A program made the translations under genes and the position numbers. Below the pieces are notes generated by a model. The model made no database searches. It was not told where the DNA came from and worked only from the letters and a program-made list of their open reading frames with translations. Of a DNA stretch of 45,465 bases, positions 37,001 through 45,465 are shown in pieces. Source of the stretch: an uncultured Ruminococcus sp. (GTDB lineage Bacteria; Bacillota; Clostridia; Oscillospirales; Acutalibacteraceae); assembly GCA_934476515.1 (NCBI GenBank), contig CAKSNZ010000014.1, forward strand, positions 1 to 45,465, in the 5' to 3' direction. Numbering within the stretch: the first letter of the stretch is position 1; each line of letters begins with the position of its first letter.

Positions 37001-38332
37001 ATGGTACTGATAATTGCTCAAACAATAATAGATTTGCTGACAACTGCAATTTTTCTGCAATATCCACTACAACTGCTTACATTAAAAAGAGACAAGCCAA
37101 TATATAAAGTCATTTTATATATGTTTTACATAATTACAATGGTTGTTTCATTTTTATCAAGAATAAGTGAAGAAGTTAATAGTAACCCATTTAAACCGAC
37201 TTTCTTGTTTGGTTTGTTAGCATTTGTATTTTACTTTTGCTTTAGCAACAAAGCTTCCCAAAAATCTATAGCTTACATAATGTTCATTATGTCGATGTGT
37301 GGTACTGAATTAATAGTAATGGCATTATTCACATTTATGGGATTTGACTTAGTAAATAACAAAGTAGCAAATACAGTAAGTGGTGTTGTGGCTATCTTGA
37401 TGTTATGGTTATTGCTTTTATTCTGGAAGAGAATATTTAACAATAAGTTAGGTAATAAAAATTACTCATCAAATATGTGGCAATTTGATATAATCATTTT
37501 CTCACAACTTATGTGCAGTTCTACAATTACAATGTCAATATATAAAAACACCGATTTTGAATTATCAGGTTCTAACATTGTTCTATATTTATTTGTATTT
37601 TTAACCATAGTATCAATGGTTATTTGTGATATTGCGTTATACAAAGTTCTTCTTGTAAACTCAGAAAATCATGATTTGAAAGAAGAACTGGAACTTTCTA
37701 AAATCAAAAGTACATATGAAATGGAATACTACAACAAACTAAAAGATAATATTTCTGAAACAAGAAAGATGAATCATGACATTAGTAATATAATTACTGT
37801 TGTACAAAGTATGATTGATGACAACAAAGACTCTGAAAAGTATCTACAAGCAACTAGGATTATTGATGAATTAAGCAGTACACTTAGGAGTAATAAAATT
37901 AGAATTTTCTGTGAGAATGAACTTGTAAATATTATCATTATTAATAAGTACAAATCAATTAGTGAAAACAATATTGCTTTTACTGCTAATCTCACCATAC
38001 CTAATAATATTAATATTAAGGATATTGACTTATGTAGAATCTTCACAAACATCATTGACAATGCCATTGAATCATGTATTCAAAATAATAACAGTGATAA
38101 GAATTTCATTGTTCTATCTGCTAATATTAGGGACGATAACTTTATTGTAAAATGTGAAAATTATTGTGATAAAGAGGTAGATTTATCTGATAAAAAAATT
38201 AAATCAACTAAGGATGGTCATTCCGGTTTAGGACTTGAAATTATCAGTAATATTGTTGAAACTTACTCAGGTTACATTACTACACATTATGAAAATAACA
38301 TTTTCACTACAGTTGCATTGCTGAAAATATAA
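37001..38332 (+). CDS. GHKL-domain sensor histidine kinase (AgrC-like)
   Basis: A 443-residue membrane kinase. About seven hydrophobic segments fill residues 1-220, followed by a short coiled coil. The phosphorylated residue is probably His259 in RKMNHDISNII, the form typical of AgrC-like HPK10 kinases. The ATPase has an N box at IFTNIIDNAIESC and a G box at GHSGLGLEIISNIV. The many-helix sensor resembles peptide-sensing kinases, but no AgrB protease or AgrD-like peptide gene is in the window, so the signal is unknown. It is co-transcribed with the LytTR regulator and ends at a terminator. Confidence 0.94.
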   Translation: MVLIIAQTIIDLLTTAIFLQYPLQLLTLKRDKPIYKVILYMFYIITMVVSFLSRISEEVNSNPFKPTFLFGLLAFVFYFCFSNKASQKSIAYIMFIMSMCGTELIVMALFTFMGFDLVNNKVANTVSGVVAILMLWLLLLFWKRIFNNKLGNKNYSSNMWQFDIIIFSQLMCSSTITMSIYKNTDFELSGSNIVLYLFVFLTIVSMVICDIALYKVLLVNSENHDLKEELELSKIKSTYEMEYYNKLKDNISETRKMNHDISNIITVVQSMIDDNKDSEKYLQATRIIDELSSTLRSNKIRIFCENELVNIIIINKYKSISENNIAFTANLTIPNNINIKDIDLCRIFTNIIDNAIESCIQNNNSDKNFIVLSANIRDDNFIVKCENYCDKEVDLSDKKIKSTKDGHSGLGLEIISNIVETYSGYITTHYENNIFTTVALLKI

Positions 38333-38352
38333 TTTGAAATATTGATATAAGG

Positions 38353-38384
38353 AAATCCCGATTCAAATGAATCGGGATTTTTAG
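38353..38384. terminator. Terminator between kinase and LRR/FN3 gene
   Basis: Arms AAATCCCGATT and AATCGGGATTT (38353-38363, 38370-38380) are followed by TT on the plus strand. It lies between two converging genes, and both could use it. Confidence 0.8.
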
Positions 38385-38389
38385 TTAGC

Positions 38390-40666
38390 TTATTTTTTGT
38401 TATATGAAGCCACATTATAAGAATCCAATAATGCTTGTTTTCTTTGATTATAAGACATTTTAGTCCATAGTTTTTTGTAGATAATTTGAGTATTCTTATG
38501 GATATTCACACAATTTTTTAATTCATCGTTAAGAATTGTATTATACTCTTTTTTACTAATTATCTTATATTTATCACTACTATCTTCATTCATATATCCA
38601 CTAGCACCATTATAAAATCTATATTTATATTTTAATGGATAAGTGTTATTGGTTGCATCTTTTACGAATGCTGCATAATAATTTGATGTGATACTATCAT
38701 TATCAATGTTTAATCTAAAATTTCCTTGCCAGAAACCAGAAGGTCCACTAGATACTGTACCAATACCATGAATTTCATATTGTTTAGATAATTTATTGTA
38801 ATAATAATTTAAAGTATTTTGAAATACACCGTCATATTTTACTATTTTATTATCTTTAAAGGAGAAAACCACTGCATCTCGGTTCATTAAAGAACCTCCC
38901 TCTTCTTGAACAACAAGTTCATTTACACCGTCAAAATCTATATCAGTAAATTCAAATCCGGCTGCATAGCCTCTACCAATAGGACTACTTTCCTTTGGTA
39001 GCCATTGAGATTGATTATTCATCAATTCATTAATGAATCTATCCCTAACTTTATCAGCCATTTTATATTTTATTTTTGTAGGAATAATATAGTAACCACT
39101 AATATATTTTCCTTTTTTATTTAAACTTCTAATACAATACTGATAGATGTGACCTGCCTTAGGATTTTTATGTACAAATGTTGTTGATTTAGTATCAACT
39201 AGTTTTTTCCATCCTTTGTTTGTTTTTAATAATACTCTGTATTTAGGAATTTTATATTCCCCATCCCACTGGATTTTTATACCATTTTTCACTGTGGTAA
39301 TAGTTCTAATAAATTGAGCCATATGAAAACAATTTAACTTTCCTTTAGGATTAATGCCACTGCAATTTTTTCCATTACTATTTAGGCATCTTACTGTATA
39401 GTAACGATTATTCATTGGAGCGTTATAATCTATAAAAGAATTGGTATTAGATGTACCAAGTGTTTTCCAATTTTTCTTCGTATTAGGTCTATAAAGAATT
39501 TTATATTTACTAATTCCTTTAACTTTACTCCATTGAAGTTTAGCTCCATTAAAAGCATTAGTGATTTTTAAAATTTTTGGTGCATTAAAATAAGTAACAG
39601 TTCTACCGTTTTGCATTTTACTACAACCATATTTATTAATACTTACAACATTAAAAGTATATTTTTTACCTGATTTCACTTTATTATATATAATATAATT
39701 CTTATTTGTATCACAATATTTCTTCCATTTACCGTTTACTTTTCGATAAACCCTATATTTATCAACACCTTTTACCTTTTTCCAACCAATTTTAATACCA
39801 TTATATACACTGGAACATATGTTAATTGTAGGAAAAACAATTTTACCTGATGTTTTACCTGTTAATTTATAATTATAATGTATTCTTACATTAGAAATTC
39901 TTTCCTCTAAAAAATCACAATTATCTACAAGTTTCTTCCATTGTTTTCTATTTCCACCATAATAAATATCTTTTAACCTTTTACAATAATCAAAAGAATT
40001 TATTCCAATAGCCTGTACAGTTTTGGGTATAACAACCTTCTTCAAATTTCCACAAAAATAGAAAAACCCATCCATCATAATTTTTATACTACTAGGAATA
40101 GTCAAATATTCAATGCTAGAACGATTAAATATATGTTTCCCAACCATTTTTACAGTATTAGATATCTCAACAGTTTTTAAATTCTGTGATTCTTCAAAAG
40201 CACAAAATGATATAAACGACACTTTTGATGGAATTTTAAATATAAAGCCTGATTTATTAGCTGGATAATAAATTAATGTGGTTTTTGACTTATCATATAA
40301 AATACCATTAACCGTAGAATAATATTTATTTTTATTGTCAACAGTAATTGAAGTTAATTTAACACAACCATTTATTGCATAAATATTAAACCATGTAATA
40401 TTCTTTCTAATATACATTTTTTTAATTTTGTTTGCATAGGAGTACCATGGTAAAGCTGTATAATCAGTCATTCTACCATTGCCTTCTATAACAAGGCTAC
40501 CATCTTTATATAGTTTATATGTAACATTATTACCTTTGTCACCACAATTACCTTGTTCTACAACATCATTATCTTTACTAGTAGCATATACAGATTGGAA
40601 ATTTACAGTTTCAAAAACGCTAAAAAATAATGCAACTGATAATAATATACTAAATATCCTCTTCAT
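38390..40666 (-). CDS. Secreted LRR_5/FN3 protein with C-terminal VCBS-like domain
   Basis: A 758-residue exported protein with an N-terminal signal peptide (about 1-29, ending near YATS). Residues 40-270 hold a BspA-type segment whose opening (DGSLVIEGNGRMTDY, then LPWYSY) matches the start of the giant LRR protein, followed by LRR_5 units. Residues 280-535 hold three FN3-like domains rich in lysine (GWKKVKGVDKYRVYRK and similar). Residues 535-758 form a separate domain with DIDFDGVNELVV, reminiscent of FG-GAP/VCBS repeats, whose function I do not know. There is no sorting motif. AAGGGG lies before the ATG. It is the last of three minus-strand surface genes. Confidence 0.88.
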   Translation of the reverse strand: MKRIFSILLSVALFFSVFETVNFQSVYATSKDNDVVEQGNCGDKGNNVTYKLYKDGSLVIEGNGRMTDYTALPWYSYANKIKKMYIRKNITWFNIYAINGCVKLTSITVDNKNKYYSTVNGILYDKSKTTLIYYPANKSGFIFKIPSKVSFISFCAFEESQNLKTVEISNTVKMVGKHIFNRSSIEYLTIPSSIKIMMDGFFYFCGNLKKVVIPKTVQAIGINSFDYCKRLKDIYYGGNRKQWKKLVDNCDFLEERISNVRIHYNYKLTGKTSGKIVFPTINICSSVYNGIKIGWKKVKGVDKYRVYRKVNGKWKKYCDTNKNYIIYNKVKSGKKYTFNVVSINKYGCSKMQNGRTVTYFNAPKILKITNAFNGAKLQWSKVKGISKYKILYRPNTKKNWKTLGTSNTNSFIDYNAPMNNRYYTVRCLNSNGKNCSGINPKGKLNCFHMAQFIRTITTVKNGIKIQWDGEYKIPKYRVLLKTNKGWKKLVDTKSTTFVHKNPKAGHIYQYCIRSLNKKGKYISGYYIIPTKIKYKMADKVRDRFINELMNNQSQWLPKESSPIGRGYAAGFEFTDIDFDGVNELVVQEEGGSLMNRDAVVFSFKDNKIVKYDGVFQNTLNYYYNKLSKQYEIHGIGTVSSGPSGFWQGNFRLNIDNDSITSNYYAAFVKDATNNTYPLKYKYRFYNGASGYMNEDSSDKYKIISKKEYNTILNDELKNCVNIHKNTQIIYKKLWTKMSYNQRKQALLDSYNVASYNKK

Positions 40667-40713
40667 TTTAATTATGACCCCTTGTTAAATGAATATACTA
40701 ATAATCAAGTAAA

Positions 40714-41913
40714 TTAAACATTATTTGTAGTTGATACTAAAGTTTTGCTACCTGTCTTTAGGTTAACCATATATGTATATGTTCTAAGTAGTAGTGGTCG
40801 CCAACCCATACCACCTGTTGGTGAAAATACTTTTATTTCAATTAGAGCCATATCTCCATATGAACCCACTCCTACACCTACTGCATATGAATTATTTGGA
40901 TCTGTACTTTTTACATAGGAACTAGCCTTAAATAATCTTTTACTCTTGCCTTTACCTATATAAGAAGAATATAAATCTTCATTATTAGATCCAACATCTT
41001 TTGCAAAAAGGCAATAATTATTTAAATTTGACTCTTTAAGATTATTTATACCTTTAACTTTTGTACATTTACCATTAGAAATAATTTTGTAGAATGAAGA
41101 TGTTTCATATTTTTGTACTAAACCATATATACAATTCTTACCGGGTGTAAATGAATATATAGACTTATTTGAAATTTTCTTAATACCGGCACCTATTGAA
41201 TTCATTTTATATACTACACCACTATAATACAGACCTGTGCCTTCATAAGAACCTACAGAAAATATAATATTTTTCTTAAATACGTGAGATGCAGTACAAC
41301 TAATTGTACTATGACCATATTTTTTTATAGTTAATGTAGATGCTGTTTTTGATTTATTTTTACTTAAATTAAATCTTTTTATTGTAATTTTATATTTAGA
41401 ACCAACTTCTTTAGTAGAGTAATAAAAAATATACTTACTATTGGAACACATATATGAATTACTGTAGGAATTTATTCTCTTAACTTTCTTATTAAATCTA
41501 ATAAGCGTAAGTCCTGTATTATAATCACTAGAGATTATACCTTTATTACAAATTCCAACTGATTCATATTTACCCTTTTTCAAGTAAAATTTCTTATTGT
41601 TTTTTGGAATATAACACATTACACCCTTATTGTCATTAAAATATATTCTATTTTTATATGACAATAAATTGTCATTAGAGTAAAAGTTTATATTAGAGAT
41701 AGTTTTCTTTTTCTTACCTGCAGAATTCACCCTATACAATGTGCTTTTTCCATTTTTATTTGAATCAACAAAGAAATAGTAACCACCACATTTTACAAAC
41801 GTTCCAGTCTTAAAGCTATTAGCATCATTGGTAGCTGCACTAACTGTATTAGGCAAAACCAATATACTTACTAGCATTAAAATTGAAATAACAATTAAAA
41901 ATAATTTTTTCAT
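40714..41913 (-). CDS. Secreted DUF5050-like repeat protein
   Basis: A 399-residue exported protein with a clear signal peptide (VISILMLVSILVLPNTVSAA, cleavage after VSAA near residue 26). The mature part is made of short beta-rich repeats in which tyrosine, lysine and asparagine dominate (YYFFVDSNKNGKSTLYRVNS, then NRIYFNDNKGVMCYI). That layout resembles the beta-propeller-like DUF5050 proteins of Clostridia. AAAAGGAGAA precedes the ATG. It lies 36 bases after the zinc-ribbon/YARHG gene and 47 before the LRR/FN3 gene, so the three may share a transcript. No catalytic motif is visible. Confidence 0.82.
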   Translation of the reverse strand: MKKLFLIVISILMLVSILVLPNTVSAATNDANSFKTGTFVKCGGYYFFVDSNKNGKSTLYRVNSAGKKKKTISNINFYSNDNLLSYKNRIYFNDNKGVMCYIPKNNKKFYLKKGKYESVGICNKGIISSDYNTGLTLIRFNKKVKRINSYSNSYMCSNSKYIFYYSTKEVGSKYKITIKRFNLSKNKSKTASTLTIKKYGHSTISCTASHVFKKNIIFSVGSYEGTGLYYSGVVYKMNSIGAGIKKISNKSIYSFTPGKNCIYGLVQKYETSSFYKIISNGKCTKVKGINNLKESNLNNYCLFAKDVGSNNEDLYSSYIGKGKSKRLFKASSYVKSTDPNNSYAVGVGVGSYGDMALIEIKVFSPTGGMGWRPLLLRTYTYMVNLKTGSKTLVSTTNNV

Positions 41914-41949
41914 TTTTAATTCTCCTTTTAAGAAATGTTATTTTATGGG

Positions 41950-42846
41950 TTATCTATAACCCTTTTTCTTCATATATGAATCAATAGTAGCGATATTCTT
42001 AGTTTCGTATTTATTAAACACTGAATCACTGAAATCTTCCGGTTCTATATAACCGGAATACCAGCTCTTACCATCAAAATATGATTGAAGTGTACTGTCA
42101 TTAAACTTACGTCCATGTCTTGCATAAATTTCGTTTAATGCAATGTTAAGATCAGTTCTATCTAAAAATTCAAGATCACTTTCTGTTACATATGAAATAG
42201 CAGAGTCAGGAAGAATATAATCATCAGAACTATAAGAAGAAGTTGGCTTTTCTCCCTTAGAAACATAAAGGGTAATTGTTTCATTATCGGCAATCGGTTC
42301 TCTGTATGAAGGAGTTTGTGATACTACATAGCCTTCATCAAGTTCAACTGAATATGTATATTTTATATTCCACTGATAACCGTCTTGATTTATCTTATTG
42401 ATGGCTTGCATTTTATATAAGCCAACATAATTTTGTGTTAATCTATTTGCAACTGTTGTAGAAGTGGTAGTAGGTTCTGTTGTTGAAGTAGTTCCTGTGG
42501 TTGTATCTGAAACTGAAGTTGAAGAATTTAATACTTCATCAGAACTATTACTATCCTTATTAAATATAAAGAAAAATAAACATACACACACTGCAACTAC
42601 TGCAACACCTACAGCGACAATAGCAATAATTATACTAGTGTTATTCTTTTTAGGTGGTTGGGTAAATGTTGATGTTTCATTGTAATGCACAATATCATCA
42701 CTGTAATTATCATCATAATCAAAATTTGTATTTTGATTACTATTATCATATACCGGTTCATTATCATCAGAATGTAATTGGAAACCACACCTTTGACAAT
42801 ATTTTGAACAGTCATCATTTTCATAACGACAATTTGGACAAATCAT
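41950..42846 (-). CDS. Zinc-ribbon, single-pass membrane protein with PASTA and YARHG domains
   Basis: A 298-residue protein. Residues 1-25 form a zinc ribbon (CPNC and CQRCG). One membrane helix lies at about 72-95 (IIIAIVAVGVAVVAVCVCLF). A Thr/Ser-rich linker (TTTGTTSTTEPTTTSTT) leads to a PASTA domain (about 135-200, with VVSQTP) and a YARHG domain (about 210-298, with EIYARHGRKF and DGKSWY). The zinc ribbon should sit in the cytosol and the rest outside; PASTA suggests contact with peptidoglycan or muropeptides. I start at the ATG at 42846 (AGGAAG before it) and not at the GTG nine bases upstream. It heads the surface-gene group. Confidence 0.9.
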   Translation of the reverse strand: MICPNCRYENDDCSKYCQRCGFQLHSDDNEPVYDNSNQNTNFDYDDNYSDDIVHYNETSTFTQPPKKNNTSIIIAIVAVGVAVVAVCVCLFFFIFNKDSNSSDEVLNSSTSVSDTTTGTTSTTEPTTTSTTVANRLTQNYVGLYKMQAINKINQDGYQWNIKYTYSVELDEGYVVSQTPSYREPIADNETITLYVSKGEKPTSSYSSDDYILPDSAISYVTESDLEFLDRTDLNIALNEIYARHGRKFNDSTLQSYFDGKSWYSGYIEPEDFSDSVFNKYETKNIATIDSYMKKKGYR

Positions 42847-42946
42847 TATAAACACTTCCTATTAATAATATGTAAATATTATACATTATTAATAGTGAAA
42901 TGTAAATATATTTGTCGTAATTAGCTTAAATTTTGTAATATTTATC

Positions 42947-43633
42947 CTAAATTAGTAGTTGAAAGTGGTTTTTTGTATTAATGATAAATTTTTCTTTTTG
43001 CATTTTGCTGATTTCGTAGGACAAGGCACTTCTATCTACATTAAGGTAATCGGCTAATTCTTGGCGATTATAGGGAATATCAAAGGTAGTAGAATTATTT
43101 GATTTTGACACATAGGATAGGTATGACAATAATTTTTCTCTAATAGTTTTAGGGGTGGTTATAAGAATTTTCTTAGACAAGTTAAGGCACTTTACTGATG
43201 AGATTGTTAGTAAATTTTTGATTATACTATTATGATAAGTACACACATTACTGCATAAATTAAGAATTTTATTAATTTCAAAGAATACTACTTTTGAATT
43301 TTTTGCTGACACCACATCAACTAAAATTGGTTCATTTATAATACAAGCATAATTTTCTCCGAAAATCTCCCCTACTGTTACAGTATCAATTATGTTTCTA
43401 TTACCCCACACATCATTATTTTCTATTATTATATTGCCATCAAGTACAAGTCCTATTGATTTTACATTCTGTCCTGTAGTGAAGATATACTCACCTTTAT
43501 TATATTCTTTTATAGTTGGTTTTAGGCAATGCAATAAGTTATTTAATTCTTCAACAGAAATATTATTAAACAATAATGAATTTTCTAGGACTTTTATGTT
43601 CTCTTGATTTAAAAGTTTTTCTTGTAATTTCAA
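42947..43633 (-). CDS. Crp/Fnr family transcriptional regulator
   Basis: A 228-residue regulator with an N-terminal cyclic-nucleotide-type beta barrel (about 18-130) and a C-terminal winged helix-turn-helix (RQELADYLNVDRSALSYEI). It is transcribed away from hcp, as HcpR-type regulators of nitrosative stress commonly are. Cysteines are present (for example LCSNVC), but no clear Fnr-type iron-sulfur quartet is at the N-terminus, so the sensing cofactor is open. The start is uncertain: the frame opens with TTG at 43633, and the nearest AAGGATG is too far upstream to be ideal. Its likely operator lies at 43661-43676. Confidence 0.9.
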   Translation of the reverse strand: MKLQEKLLNQENIKVLENSLLFNNISVEELNNLLHCLKPTIKEYNKGEYIFTTGQNVKSIGLVLDGNIIIENNDVWGNRNIIDTVTVGEIFGENYACIINEPILVDVVSAKNSKVVFFEINKILNLCSNVCTYHNSIIKNLLTISSVKCLNLSKKILITTPKTIREKLLSYLSYVSKSNNSTTFDIPYNRQELADYLNVDRSALSYEISKMQKEKFIINTKNHFQLLI

Positions 43634-43660
43634 AATAGTAAATTCATCCTTTTTAGATTT

Positions 43661-43676
43661 TGTTGTAGAAACAACA
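43661..43676. promoter_or_regulatory. Palindrome between Crp/Fnr gene and hcp
   Basis: TGTTGT-N4-ACAACA is a perfect 16-bp palindrome. It lies 28 bases from the regulator's start codon and 73 bases before the hcp start. Size and placement suit a Crp/Fnr dimer controlling both genes. Confidence 0.6.
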
Positions 43677-43748
43677 TAATTATAATTGAAAATATATTAT
43701 ACTAACCTCACAGAGTCAAGGGACTTTGAAATTTTGGAGGTATATATA

Positions 43749-45386
43749 ATGGAAAATAAAATGTTTTGTTATCAATGTCAAGAGACTGCTAACTGTAGTG
43801 GTTGTACTCTAAGTGGTGTATGTGGTAAAACACCTGACACAGCAGTTATACAAGATTTGTTGGTATATGTAAGTAAGCTGCTTTCTACTGTTACTACACA
43901 GTTAAGAAAAGAAAATAAGGTTATTGATAAGGAAATTAATCACCTTATTACACTTAACCTATTTACAACAATTACCAATGCAAATTTCGACAAAAAGGTA
44001 ATTGAAGATAGAGTTACAGAAACCTTAAAGGTTAAGGAAGAATTACTTTCTAAGGTTATGGATAAAGAGACTTTACCTAAAGAAGTATTTTGGAATGGGA
44101 ACAAAGATGAATATGAAAGCAAAGGTAAAGCTGTTGGTGTACTTTCTACTAAAGATGAAGATGTTAGAAGTTTAAGAGAGCTAATCACTTACGGTTTAAA
44201 GGGCCTTTCTGCTTACAGTAAACATGCTAATGTGCTGATGAGTGACAATGAAGAACTTGATGCATTTTTACAAAGTGCATTAGCTAAGACACTTGATGAC
44301 AGTCTATCTGTTGAAGAATTAATCAGTCTTACACTTGAAACAGGTAAATATGGCGTTGATGGTATGGCTATGCTTGACAAGGCTAACACATCAACTTATG
44401 GCAATCCTGAGATTACTAAGGTTAATATTGGTGTACAAAATCGTCCCGGTATTCTTGTTTCAGGTCACGATTTAAAGGACCTTGAAATGCTACTAAAGCA
44501 AAGTGAAAATTCAGGTGTTGATATTTACACACATTCAGAAATGCTACCTGCACACTACTATCCACACTTTAAAAAGTATTCTCACTTTGTTGGTAACTAC
44601 GGTAATGCTTGGTGGAAACAGAAAGAAGAATTTGAAAGTTTCAATGGTCCTATCCTAATAACTACTAACTGTATTGTGCCACCTAAGAAAAGTTATATTG
44701 ACAGACTATTCACTACAGGTGCTACAGGTTATCCGGGTGTTAAGCACATTGATGGTGGCATTGGTGAAGAAAAAGACTTTTCAGAAATTATTGAACTTGC
44801 AAAGAAATGTCCACCACCTACAGAAATTGAACAAGGTGAAATTATCGGTGGCTTTGCACATAATCAGGTACTTTCACTTGCAGATAAAATTGTTGACGCA
44901 GTTAAAAGTGGTAATATTAAAAAGTTTGTTGTTATGGCAGGTTGTGACGGTAGGGCAAAATCCAGAAACTACTACACAGACTTTGCAAAGGCTTTACCTA
45001 AGGATACAGTTATTCTTACAGCCGGTTGTGCTAAATACAAGTACAACAAGCTAAATCTAGGTAATATTAATGGTATTCCTAGAGTTCTTGATGCCGGTCA
45101 ATGCAATGACTCTTATTCACTTGCAGTAATTGCACTAAAATTAAAAGAAGTTTTTGGACTTGATGACATTAATCAGTTACCTATTATTTACAATATCTCT
45201 TGGTATGAACAAAAGGCTGTTATTGTACTACTAGCATTATTATACTTGGGTGTTAAAAATATTCATCTTGGTCCTACACTACCGGCTTTTCTATCTGAAA
45301 ATGTAGCAAAGGTACTTATTGATAACTTTGGTATTTCCGGTATAGGTACAGTTGAAGATGATATTGAATTATTCTTCGGAAAATAA
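43749..45386 (+). CDS. hcp: Hybrid cluster protein (hydroxylamine / nitric oxide reductase)
   Basis: A 545-residue cytosolic iron-sulfur protein that in studied homologues reduces NO or hydroxylamine under anaerobic nitrosative stress. The N-terminal cluster cysteines are Cys7, Cys10, Cys19 and Cys25 in [20 protein letters not shown]. The hybrid cluster ligands are visible later in the C-terminal half: [33 protein letters not shown] and the final SWYEQKAV. The length matches the clostridial class. I start at the ATG at 43749, since GGAGG lies nine bases before it; a longer frame from 43686 has no ribosome site. It stands alone after the divergent Crp/Fnr regulator and ends at the hairpin at 45401. 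Confidence 0.96.
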   Translation: MENKMFCYQCQETANCSGCTLSGVCGKTPDTAVIQDLLVYVSKLLSTVTTQLRKENKVIDKEINHLITLNLFTTITNANFDKKVIEDRVTETLKVKEELLSKVMDKETLPKEVFWNGNKDEYESKGKAVGVLSTKDEDVRSLRELITYGLKGLSAYSKHANVLMSDNEELDAFLQSALAKTLDDSLSVEELISLTLETGKYGVDGMAMLDKANTSTYGNPEITKVNIGVQNRPGILVSGHDLKDLEMLLKQSENSGVDIYTHSEMLPAHYYPHFKKYSHFVGNYGNAWWKQKEEFESFNGPILITTNCIVPPKKSYIDRLFTTGATGYPGVKHIDGGIGEEKDFSEIIELAKKCPPPTEIEQGEIIGGFAHNQVLSLADKIVDAVKSGNIKKFVVMAGCDGRAKSRNYYTDFAKALPKDTVILTAGCAKYKYNKLNLGNINGIPRVLDAGQCNDSYSLAVIALKLKEVFGLDDINQLPIIYNISWYEQKAVIVLLALLYLGVKNIHLGPTLPAFLSENVAKVLIDNFGISGIGTVEDDIELFFGK

Positions 45387-45400
45387 TATAAAGTAAAGAT

Positions 45401-45428
45401 CCACCGGCTTAGCCGGTGGCTTTTCTTT
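45401..45428 (+). terminator. GC-rich terminator after hcp
   Basis: A perfect 8-bp stem (CCACCGGC with GCCGGTGG) and the loop TTA are followed by CTTTTCTTTT. It ends hcp transcription. A second small palindrome (GCCTT-AAAGGC) follows at once near the window edge. Confidence 0.85.
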
Positions 45429-45465
45429 TAACGCCTTAAAGGCTATGTTACTAGCTTCGTCTAAA

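Noticed and set aside
41947..41962. GGGTTAT-CT-ATAACCC at the stop codon of the zinc-ribbon/YARHG gene as a terminator.
   Set aside because: It overlaps the coding end, and the minus strand continues into A-rich, not T-rich, sequence. The T-run lies on the plus strand, where no gene needs it.

Overview
The window looks like a chromosomal segment from a low-GC, spore-forming, anaerobic gut Firmicute, probably of the Ruminococcaceae/Oscillospirales. The pointers are AT-rich intergenic DNA, strong GGAGG-type ribosome binding sites, an intact sigK-type sporulation sigma factor, a clostridial-type hybrid cluster protein, PdxST, and very large BspA-like leucine-rich-repeat surface proteins. This placement is inference. 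I see no tRNA, rRNA, CRISPR array, phage module or intact transposase.

Layout. (1) 157-3293, minus: metE-metF methionine operon, with a perfect 25-bp palindrome upstream that matches the LysR-type MET-box. An ogt gene lies behind it (3475-4008, minus). (2) 4199-5649, plus: pdxS-pdxT for pyridoxal phosphate. (3) 5813-11426: a metal-ion block with FeoA-like/FeoB, a Ca2+/Na+ antiporter on the minus strand, and a small DUF6110-like protein followed by a P1B-type ATPase. (4) 11495-17673, minus: a transporter block with a truncated MFS remnant, a MATE exporter, and a TetR regulator with two ABC half-transporters. The TetR gene has a consensus promoter followed by two overlapping operator palindromes. 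(5) 17790-19119, minus: sigK-like gene, then a 97-codon gene of unknown function preceded by a complete transcription-terminating SAM-I-class riboswitch with its own consensus promoter. (6) 19191-33170, minus: one 4659-residue secreted protein with six ~1-kb LRR super-repeats, five FN3 domains, PKD, an unrecognised helical region, InlB-like and Ig-like domains. (7) 33471-36050, plus: LysR regulator, cupin, flavodoxin and double-domain carboxymuconolactone decarboxylase-like protein. (8) 36309-38332, plus: LytTR response regulator and GHKL histidine kinase without a visible peptide partner, convergent with (9) 38390-42846, minus: three exported or membrane-anchored proteins (LRR/FN3; DUF5050-like; zinc-ribbon/PASTA/YARHG). 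(10) 42947-45386: a Crp/Fnr regulator divergent from hcp, with a palindrome between them.

How it fits together. Methionine/SAM control appears twice by different means: a protein operator at metE and an RNA switch on an unrecognised small gene. The SAM riboswitch assignment rests on the conserved core, a compensating P2-loop/J3-4 pseudoknot, a P1-terminator alternative pairing and a consensus promoter. It makes the 97-codon gene the most interesting unexplained item here. The giant LRR protein is the dominant structure. One super-repeat is longer than its siblings by about 69 bp, which is exactly one 23-residue LRR unit, suggesting recent growth by unit duplication.
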